Shown here: positions 13,597-19,724 of the stretch, in pieces
Position numbering within the stretch: the stretch's first letter is position 1
Layout: each line of letters opens with the position of its first letter
Assembly: GCA_031367105.1 (NCBI GenBank)
Contig: JANLPG010000069.1
Coordinates: 1 to 19,724, forward strand
Source: Palsa-1233 sp031367105
Lineage (GTDB): Bacteria; Gemmatimonadota; Gemmatimonadetes; Gemmatimonadales; GWC2-71-9
Direction: 5' to 3'
DNA length: 19,724 nucleotides
Translations under genes and position numbers: made by a program
Notes under the pieces: model-generated
Told to the model about the DNA's origin: nothing
Seen by the model: only the letters and a program-made list of their open reading frames with translations
Databases searched by the model: none

Positions 13597-14222
13597 AGCT
13601 CGCGCGGATCCTCATCGCCGGAACCGCCACCGCCGCAGGACTCGCATTGCTGGCGTACGCATCGGCCGTGCCGGTGCGGTACCACCGCGAGGATGCGGCA
13701 CGGCTACGGATTTCGTGGAGCGCCCGCCCCGAGCGCATCGAGGTGTGCCGACAGCTTTCAGCCGAGGAGCAGGCGCAACGCGAGGAGCATATGCGCCAGC
13801 AGGTGGAGTGTGAGGGGGGGTTCGCATCATACACCCTGCGGGTGGAGGTGGATGGCCGTTCCGTCGGGGAGACGGTGATTCACGGCGCCGGGTTGCGGCA
13901 CGACCGGCCCCTCTACGTGCTGCGCGACTTTCCTGTCCCGACGGGGGAGCATCGTTTGCGGGTCGGGGTGACGCGTCGTGAGCAGACGGATGATGACGCG
14001 GCGGCCTTTGCCGAGGCTGTGGTGACAGTTGCCGACACCGGGCTCTACGCCGGCCGCGCCCAGCGGGAGGCCACGGAGCGCGCCCGGAGGGCGCGCGCGG
14101 CGATCCCGCCCAGCTTGATCCTCGATACGGTGTTCGCGTTCACGCCGCGACAGGTGGCCCTCGTGACCTTCAATGCCGAGCGCAGAATGCTCGAATTGCA
14201 CGCTGAGGCGCTCAGGCGATGA
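13593..14222 (+). CDS. Membrane-anchored extracytoplasmic protein of unknown function
   Basis: 209 residues from GTG 13593, which overlaps the preceding stop as GTGA and has GGAGAGG five bases upstream. A hydrophobic segment (about 5-27) is a signal anchor or uncleaved signal. The rest is soluble and probably outside the membrane: a segment with two cysteines, C52 and C73, then a beta-rich part (YTLRVEVDGRSVGETVIHG, EHRLRVGVTRRE) suggestive of an Ig-like or carbohydrate-binding sandwich, then a basic helical stretch. I recognise no family. It has no heme or metal motif. Its stop overlaps ctaA as ATGA, so it is tightly coupled between the cytochrome b fusion and heme A synthase and is probably an accessory or assembly factor of the same complex. 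Confidence 0.8.
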   Translation: MKLARILIAGTATAAGLALLAYASAVPVRYHREDAARLRISWSARPERIEVCRQLSAEEQAQREEHMRQQVECEGGFASYTLRVEVDGRSVGETVIHGAGLRHDRPLYVLRDFPVPTGEHRLRVGVTRREQTDDDAAAFAEAVVTVADTGLYAGRAQREATERARRARAAIPPSLILDTVFAFTPRQVALVTFNAERRMLELHAEALRR

Positions 14223-15241
14223 ACGCCACATCAGATCTCAGGGTGCGGCGCTGGTTGCTGGCATCGGCGGCGGCAGTGGTGCTCGCCGTGGCGATTGGCG
14301 GCATTACCCGCCTCACCGAGAGTGGACTCTCCATTACCGAGTGGCGGCCGGTGTCGGGGATCCTGCCGCCGCGCTCAAACACCGAATGGTCCGAGGCCTA
14401 TCAGCGCTATCTGGCGATTCCCGAGGCACAGACGGTTCACCGCGGGATCACACTGGGCCAGTTCCAAGCCTTGTTCTGGTGGGAGTGGGTGCACCGGCTG
14501 CTTGCCCGACTCGTCGGGTTGGTTCTGGCGCTTCCCTACTTTGTGTTGTTGGCACGAGGACACATCCGGCCCGCCCACCGCGGGAGGCTGCTTCTCCTCC
14601 CGCTGCTCGCGGCGGCGCAGGGTGCGCTGGGCTGGTATATGGTGAAGAGCGGACTCCAGGTTCGACTGGACGTCAGCCCGTACCGGCTCACGGCCCACCT
14701 CGGGATGGCGCTGGTCATCTACATCATCTGCGTGTGGACGGCGCTGGATCTGCGCGGGCCCCGGTCCGAGGCTGGCACGACCCCGCGGCAGCTGCGCGGT
14801 TGGTTGATCGCTGCGGTATGCTTGACGATCATCACGATGCTTTCAGGCGGATTTGTCGCAGGTCTCGACGCTGGCCGGGTATACAACACCTTCCCACTGA
14901 TGGGGGGACGGCTCGTGCCCCCGGGATACACGCTGCCCGGAGCCGGATGGCGCAACGCGTTCGAGAACCCTGCCGCGGCGCAGTTCCATCATCGCGTACT
15001 GGCCCTCGTCACCGCCGTGCTCTTGCTCGTGCTCGCCGCGATCGGGCGCCGGCCGCAGCTGCCAGCCCGACTCCGCCGTGCTACGACCGCTGCCGGGCTC
15101 ATCGTGCTGGTGCAGGCGGGACTCGGCATCACGACGTTGCTCTTGAAGGTGCCGGTGGCCCTTGGTGTGATCCACCAGGTCACGGCGCTCGCGCTGCTCA
15201 CCGCAGTGCTGGTGGCGGCGCACCCGCTGAAGGCGACGTGA
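14219..15241 (+). CDS. ctaA: Heme A synthase (COX15/CtaA family)
   Basis: 340 residues, eight hydrophobic segments. The family signature GGITRLTESGLSITEWRPVSG is at 27-47. The four expected His positions are visible: H92 (EWVHRLLAR), H160 (TAHLGMA), H257/H258 (FHHRVLA) and H319 (VIHQVTA). The long length and the NAFENPAAAQFHHR loop fit the COX15-like (type 2) class. The enzyme oxidises the C8 methyl of heme O to the formyl group of heme A in the membrane. Its coupling to the cytochrome b fusion, and its divergence from the heme-copper operon, suggests that the heme-copper enzyme carries heme A. No heme O synthase (ctaB) gene lies in the window, so that step must be encoded elsewhere. Confidence 0.95.
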   Translation: MNATSDLRVRRWLLASAAAVVLAVAIGGITRLTESGLSITEWRPVSGILPPRSNTEWSEAYQRYLAIPEAQTVHRGITLGQFQALFWWEWVHRLLARLVGLVLALPYFVLLARGHIRPAHRGRLLLLPLLAAAQGALGWYMVKSGLQVRLDVSPYRLTAHLGMALVIYIICVWTALDLRGPRSEAGTTPRQLRGWLIAAVCLTIITMLSGGFVAGLDAGRVYNTFPLMGGRLVPPGYTLPGAGWRNAFENPAAAQFHHRVLALVTAVLLLVLAAIGRRPQLPARLRRATTAAGLIVLVQAGLGITTLLLKVPVALGVIHQVTALALLTAVLVAAHPLKAT

Positions 15242-15263
15242 TGATCGATCGTTCGCGGTCGCG

Positions 15264-16556
15264 TTACGCAATCCCCGTCTTGATCGCCTTGAGGATGATG
15301 TCACTGAAGGTATCGATCTCGTCGATCGTCGTGTAGATGTTCGGTGTCACGCGCAGCCCGGAGAATTCCGGGTGGCTGATCGGTGTGGAGACGATCCGGT
15401 GCTTGTCGAGCAGCCAGCTCCCCAGCTTGCCGGGTTCGATCCCTTCGATCGAGAGTAGCGCGATGGCACCGGAAAACGGCGTATCGAGCTGGGTCGGGAT
15501 CTTTACCCGGTCGCTGGCTGCGAGCAGGCGCTTGGCCCAGCGATCGCGGAGGTAGCGAAGCCGGGCGATCTTGCGTTCGGCGCCGATGCCGCGATGGAAG
15601 GCGAGTGCTGCCGCAATGGCGTTGTGATTTGCTGCGGGGTGGGTGCCGATCTCCTCGAACTTCCGGATGTTGCCGTTCATCGTCGCGGGCGCGGCCATCA
15701 TCGGCCAGAGATTCTTGATCTTGGCCCCGCGCACATAGAGGAAGCCGGTTCCGATAGGTGCCAGGAGCCACTTGTGCAGCGACGTGCCGTAGTAGTCGAC
15801 GTCGAGCTGGTCGCGAGTGAAGGGGAAGTGGGCGTACGCGTGCGCACCGTCCACGAACACCTCGATGTTCCGCTCCCGCGCCATCCGGACGATCTCGCGC
15901 ACTGGAAAGATCTGTCCGGTGAGATTGGTGATATGGGTGATTTCGATCACCCGCGTCTTCGGCGTGATCGCCTTCCGGAAGAGTTCGACCAGGTATTCCT
16001 GAGACGGCGGTGGGACCGGGAACGAGAGCTGCTTGAGGACGATCCCGTTGCGCCGGACCCGCTGGTCCCAGGTCGTGAGCATCCGGCCGTAGTTCTGGTT
16101 GGTGACGAGAATTTCGTCACCGGGCTGAAGGTCCATCCCGAGGATCAGGGTTTCGAGGCCTTCCGAGGCGTTGCGAGTGATCGCGATCTCGTCGGGATCA
16201 CAGCCGAAGTCGTGGGCGAGGTCGCGCCTCACGCTCTCGATCCGTGGCTCGAGCACAGCCCACATATGATTGGCGGGCAACTCATTACTGAAGCGCAGAT
16301 CGCGGATCATCTGCTCCAGCACGTGCGTCGGGGTCGGGGAGACGCCACCATTGTTGAGGTTGATCATCGAGCGGTCGGCGTCGAAGGCCCGCTGGATTTC
16401 ACCCCAGTATGCCTCATCATCGGCGGCCGCGGCGGGATCGGCGCTCGTCAGGCGATCGGTGGCTCGTGCGACCTGGCGCATCGCGGAGTCACGGAAGACG
16501 GGGAGGGCGGCCGTGGCCCCGGCGAGCGCGTTGAGAAAGGTACGACGCGAGGACAT
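15264..16556 (-). CDS. Tat-exported class V aminotransferase-like PLP enzyme
   Basis: 430 residues from ATG 16556, GGAG five bases upstream. The N-terminus MSSRRTFLNALAGATAALP is a typical twin-arginine signal (SRRTFL plus a modest hydrophobic core), so the folded, cofactor-loaded enzyme is probably exported. The remainder is a fold-type I PLP enzyme: cofactor Asp D236 in VFVDGAHA and Schiff-base Lys K262 in SLHKWLLAP, with NNGGVSPTP near residue 68. It resembles the isopenicillin N epimerase/cysteine desulfurase-like group; the substrate cannot be told from sequence. The frame is open 50 codons further upstream (to 16706), but that part is Arg/Pro-rich and would hide the Tat signal, so I reject it. 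It converges on ctaA with 22 bases between stops and no evident terminator. Confidence 0.9.
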   Translation of the reverse strand: MSSRRTFLNALAGATAALPVFRDSAMRQVARATDRLTSADPAAAADDEAYWGEIQRAFDADRSMINLNNGGVSPTPTHVLEQMIRDLRFSNELPANHMWAVLEPRIESVRRDLAHDFGCDPDEIAITRNASEGLETLILGMDLQPGDEILVTNQNYGRMLTTWDQRVRRNGIVLKQLSFPVPPPSQEYLVELFRKAITPKTRVIEITHITNLTGQIFPVREIVRMARERNIEVFVDGAHAYAHFPFTRDQLDVDYYGTSLHKWLLAPIGTGFLYVRGAKIKNLWPMMAAPATMNGNIRKFEEIGTHPAANHNAIAAALAFHRGIGAERKIARLRYLRDRWAKRLLAASDRVKIPTQLDTPFSGAIALLSIEGIEPGKLGSWLLDKHRIVSTPISHPEFSGLRVTPNIYTTIDEIDTFSDIILKAIKTGIA

Positions 16557-16620
16557 CGGCGCTCCGCGGCAGGTGGAGGACAGTCGGGGGAAAGGTGGTG
16601 AGGGAAGGCGGACGATACGA

Positions 16621-16679
16621 CGACGGCCGGTCCGGCGCCAGCGGGGGAAGTGCTTGCCCCCTCCCGGGGGTGGCCGTCG
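16621..16679. repeat. Nested inverted repeats in the divergent gap before the third kinase
   Basis: Outer arms CGACGGCC (16621-16628) and GGCCGTCG (16672-16679) are perfect. Inside, GGGGGAAG (16643-16650) can pair with CTTGCCCCC (16653-16661) with one bulge, or alternatively CCCCC (16657-16661) with GGGGG (16666-16670). It lies 65-123 bases upstream of the aminotransferase-like start, so it may be a structured leader of that mRNA or an operator. The two competing inner pairings are notable; no T-run follows either. Confidence 0.45.
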
Positions 16680-16759
16680 AACAGCTTGCGGCGACTCCCC
16701 TTTCATCGTTCCTTTAGGGCTTCCTGTTCACATATCCCAAGTCCTGACGGGGCCAAGCG

Positions 16760-19724
16760 TTGACCAGCGACAGCCGTGCGTGCCCGACGTGCCGCACTCC
16801 GTTGCCGATGCAGGCGCATTTTTGCCTGAATTGCGGGGCGGCGACTCCCACCGAGCCCGGCGTGCCGGAGCGCATCGCGCCGACGGGAGCGGTGGAGGTC
16901 TCGCGGCTTACCCGGGCGCTGGCGATGAACTATCGGATCGAGCGGGTCCTCGGCGAGGGTGGGATGGCGACCGTCTACCTGGCCGAGGATCCGAAGCACC
17001 GGCGTCGGGTGGCGGTGAAGGTGATGCGGCCGGAACTCGCCGAGACGCTGGGGACGGAGCGCTTCCTGCGGGAAGTGGAAATCGCGGCGCAGCTGAGTCA
17101 TCCGCACATCCTGCCGGTGTTCGATTCCGGCGCGTCCGAGGGCTTCCTCTACTATGTGATGCCCTTCGTCGAGGGCGAATCGTTGCCGTCACGGCTGGCG
17201 CGCGAGCGGCAGCTCCCGATCTCCGAGGCGCTGCGACTCGCGCGCGAGGTGGCCGAAGCGCTGGCCTACGCGCACGAACGCGGTATCGTGCATCGCGACA
17301 TCAAGCCGGCCAATATCCTGCTGAGCACCGGACACGCGCTGGTGGCCGACTTCGGCATTGCACGCGCGATCTCGGGGGGTGGCAAGGCGCTGACGCAGAC
17401 CGGCCTCGCCATCGGCACTCCGCAGTATATGAGTCCCGAACAGGCGATGGGTCAGGGTGACATCGACGGCCGCACGGATATCTATGCCCTCGGCTGTGTG
17501 CTGTATGAGATGATCGCTGGTGAGCCGCCGTTCTCCGGTCCTACGGCGCAAGCGGTGATCGCCCGCTCCCTCACGGAATCTGCCCGGCCGCTGAACGCCA
17601 GTCGTGAAGGACTCTCACCCCGGGTGAGTGCGGTGGTGAGCCGGGCGCTCGCGAAGTCGCCGGCCGATCGCTTCCAGACGGCCGCCGCGATGGTCGAGGC
17701 GATTCGTGCGGCCGAGATGGCTGACGTGCTCCGTTCGGGCGAAGTCGAGGAGCGTGGCAGCAGCCGGCCCGTGCCACTCGCTGCCGCCGCACCTGCGGGG
17801 AAGGCGTGGCTGCTGTTCGGCGTGGCGGCGCTGATCGCGCTGACGGGATTCGTGGTGGTGGCGGTACGCCGCGGGCTTCCGAGCTGGCTGCTGGGGCTCG
17901 CCGGAGTATTGATTGGCAGCGGGGCGCTGGCACTGGTGCTCACATCGCGTGCCGAGGCGCGGCGCCGCATCCAGTCGCCACCGGGGCGCCTCGATGCGCT
18001 GCTGACCTGGCGGAACGCCGCGCTCGGCGGCGTGGCGGCGCTCGCCATCTGGGCGATGACGGCCACAATGCTGGCGGTCACTCCGCCCACTGGAGCGAGT
18101 AGCGGCGGCGGGCTCAAGAAGCTCGCGATCCTGCCGTTCGCCAATCAAGGGACGGCAGACGATGCCTATTTCGCCGACGGCATCGTCGATGAGGTTCGCG
18201 GCAAGCTCGCGAAGGTCGGGCAGCTCACGGTGATCGCCTCGAGCAGCGCGAACCAGTATCGCAATTCACCCAAGACGCCGGTCGAAATCGCCAGGGAACT
18301 CGGCGTCGACTACCTGCTCACGGGCAAGGTGCGCTGGGCCGGCGCTCCGGGGACCACCCGACGGGTGCAAGTCGTGCCGGAACTGGTGGACGGGAAGACC
18401 GGCGCGACCACCTGGCAGCAGTCGTTCGACGCCAACCTGAGCGATGTCTTCCAGATGCAGACCTCGATCGCCTCGCAGGTGGCCGGGGCCTTGGGTGCCG
18501 TGCTCGGCACCGCGGACAAGGCGGAGCTCGAGGCGCGCCCCACCGCCAACACCGAGGCGTACGACCTCTACCTCAAGGGTCGCGCGATCGTCACCAACTC
18601 CTCCGCCGCGCAGCGGGTGGCAGCCGGCTATTTCGAGCAAGCGGTCGCGCTCGACTCCACCTTCGCCGAAGCGTGGGCACGGCTGGGGCGTGCGTTGACG
18701 ACCGTGTACAACAATGGGACCCGGGATCCGTCCGTTGGGCGGCGGGCGAAGGAGGCGATCGACCGTGCCCTGGCCTTGGCGGTGCACACGCCGATGCCGC
18801 ATTCAGCGGCGGCGCGCTATTACCAGCTGGTGGATCGGAACGTCACCGTCGCCGACCGGGAGATCAATCTCGCGCTACTTGCCGCACCGAAGGACGCCGA
18901 TGTGCTCTCGCAGTCCGCCAACCTGGATATGCAGGCTGGCCGCTTCGAGGCGGCGCTCGAAAAACTGCAGCGGGCGCGGGAACTGGATCCGCGCTCACAG
19001 CCGACCCTCTCGACGCTGCTGACGGTGTTGGTGAACCTGCACCGGTTTGACGAGGCGCTGGCGACCGCCCCGCAGGCGTTGGCGCTTGCCCCCGGAGATC
19101 TGGGTACCACCGAGTACGCAGCACTCGCCCACGTCGGGAAAGGCGACCTTGCCGGTGCCCGTGCGGTGATCCGCGACGCGATCGGGCCGGCCTCGGCCAC
19201 CGAGCTGGTGGCGTACCTCGCCGGGTACAACGAATTGGGCTGGCTGCTCGAGGACCGGGAATATCAACTGCTCTTCCGGCTCTCGCCAGCGGCTTTCGAC
19301 AACGACCAGGCTTGGTGGGGGCAGTCGCTGTCCATTGCCGCGAGCCAACGCGGTGATCTGGTGCGGGCACGGGCGTATGCTGATTCGTCGCTGGCGATTT
19401 CGGCTGCGCAGTCGGCGGCCAATCCGACCGATCCGCAGTTGCACGCGCTCTACGGCGTGGTCCTGGCCCTGACCGGTCGGGGCGCCGATGGCATCCGGGA
19501 GGCGGAGCAGGCGGTCGCGCTCGCGGCCCCGCAGCCGAATGACCAGAACAGCCTCTACTCACGAGTCCAGCTGGCGCGCGTCTATATCATTGCGGGACAG
19601 AAAGAGAAGGCGATCGATGCACTGGAGTCGCTGTCGCACGCACAATATTCCATCACCCCTGGCCGGCTCAGGCTCGATCCGACCTTCGCGTCGCTGAAGG
19701 GGAATCCGCGGTTCGAGAAACTGC
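16760..19724 (+). CDS. Ser/Thr protein kinase with zinc ribbon, three TM helices, TolB-like and TPR region (3' end off window)
   Basis: 988 codons visible, open to the right edge. It starts at TTG 16760, the only start between the in-frame stop at 16745 and the zinc ribbon; ATG 16808 would cut the ribbon. Order: zinc ribbon C8-x2-C11...C22-x2-C25; kinase (about 58-315) with GEGGMATV, K87, HRDIKPAN (D180), DFG (197-199) and SPEQ; three transmembrane helices (about 349-370, 374-395, 419-440); TolB-like domain (about 452-590, KKLAILPFANQGTADDAYFADG); then TPR-like repeats. An odd number of helices puts the TolB/TPR part outside the cytoplasm and the kinase inside, so it should signal across the membrane. 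The final visible residues, GNPRFEKL, match the usual C-terminal end of such kinases, so only a few codons are likely missing. The Shine-Dalgarno is weak. Confidence 0.92.
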   Translation, partial: MTSDSRACPTCRTPLPMQAHFCLNCGAATPTEPGVPERIAPTGAVEVSRLTRALAMNYRIERVLGEGGMATVYLAEDPKHRRRVAVKVMRPELAETLGTERFLREVEIAAQLSHPHILPVFDSGASEGFLYYVMPFVEGESLPSRLARERQLPISEALRLAREVAEALAYAHERGIVHRDIKPANILLSTGHALVADFGIARAISGGGKALTQTGLAIGTPQYMSPEQAMGQGDIDGRTDIYALGCVLYEMIAGEPPFSGPTAQAVIARSLTESARPLNASREGLSPRVSAVVSRALAKSPADRFQTAAAMVEAIRAAEMADVLRSGEVEERGSSRPVPLAAAAPAGKAWLLFGVAALIALTGFVVVAVRRGLPSWLLGLAGVLIGSGALALVLTSRAEARRRIQSPPGRLDALLTWRNAALGGVAALAIWAMTATMLAVTPPTGASSGGGLKKLAILPFANQGTADDAYFADGIVDEVRGKLAKVGQLTVIASSSANQYRNSPKTPVEIARELGVDYLLTGKVRWAGAPGTTRRVQVVPELVDGKTGATTWQQSFDANLSDVFQMQTSIASQVAGALGAVLGTADKAELEARPTANTEAYDLYLKGRAIVTNSSAAQRVAAGYFEQAVALDSTFAEAWARLGRALTTVYNNGTRDPSVGRRAKEAIDRALALAVHTPMPHSAAARYYQLVDRNVTVADREINLALLAAPKDADVLSQSANLDMQAGRFEAALEKLQRARELDPRSQPTLSTLLTVLVNLHRFDEALATAPQALALAPGDLGTTEYAALAHVGKGDLAGARAVIRDAIGPASATELVAYLAGYNELGWLLEDREYQLLFRLSPAAFDNDQAWWGQSLSIAASQRGDLVRARAYADSSLAISAAQSAANPTDPQLHALYGVVLALTGRGADGIREAEQAVALAAPQPNDQNSLYSRVQLARVYIIAGQKEKAIDALESLSHAQYSITPGRLRLDPTFASLKGNPRFEKL

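Noticed and set aside
12192..13685. 497-aa minus-strand open frame opposite the cytochrome b fusion
   Set aside because: Ser/Arg/Pro-rich composition, no motif, and the opposite strand carries clear heme and Fe-S ligands with correct spacing.
16557..16706. 50-residue N-terminal extension of the PLP enzyme
   Set aside because: Arg/Pro-rich, would bury the Tat signal, overlies nested inverted repeats, and the shorter start has a Shine-Dalgarno.

Overview
This is a GC-rich bacterial window that most resembles Gemmatimonadota. The inference rests on three large Ser/Thr kinases with TolB-like plus TPR sensor halves, a CuA-type heme-copper respiratory operon, a Tat-exported PLP enzyme and a tiny lmo0937-type membrane protein. 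No rRNA or other taxonomic marker is present, so the phylum is inferred, not shown. I see no tRNA, CRISPR array, insertion sequence or prophage gene.

Left part (1-6145): two Ser/Thr kinase genes overlap by 4 nt on the minus strand (the second runs off the left edge). They are divergent from a small secreted basic-tailed protein. A GH13 branching-enzyme-like protein follows on the minus strand, then a plus-strand pair of tiny membrane proteins ending in a good Rho-independent terminator.

Centre (6181-15241) is the most interesting part: a two-armed respiratory module. The minus arm reads rrf2 regulator, one-TM small subunit, CuA subunit II, heme-copper subunit I, SCO copper chaperone, nitronate monooxygenase-like flavoprotein, 4-TM His-motif membrane protein. 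All genes overlap or lie within a few tens of bases. The plus arm is three genes with 4-nt overlaps: a cytochrome b / 2x[4Fe-4S] ferredoxin / FlpD(MvhD)-like fusion, an unknown anchored extracytoplasmic protein, and heme A synthase (ctaA). The 69-bp gap between the arms is AT-rich and carries a textbook sigma70 promoter for the rrf2 arm (TTGACG-17-TATAAT) with a perfect GATAAA-t-TTTATC dyad inside its spacer.

Subunit I keeps all six canonical metal-ligand histidines. At the helix VI position that is normally the active-site Tyr (H-x3-Y) it has Gln (H233-SSQ-Q237), and no Tyr sits at the alternative cbb3 position. Together with the Rrf2 regulator and the nitronate monooxygenase, this raises the possibility that the enzyme is a CuA-dependent NO reductase derived from an oxygen reductase, not an ordinary oxidase. 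The fused cytochrome b-ferredoxin-FlpD protein would be a novel electron-entry partner. Both points are inference.

Right part (15264-19724): a Tat-exported class V aminotransferase-like PLP enzyme (minus) is divergent from a third kinase (plus). That kinase has an N-terminal zinc ribbon, three TM helices and a TolB/TPR region, and runs off the right edge.
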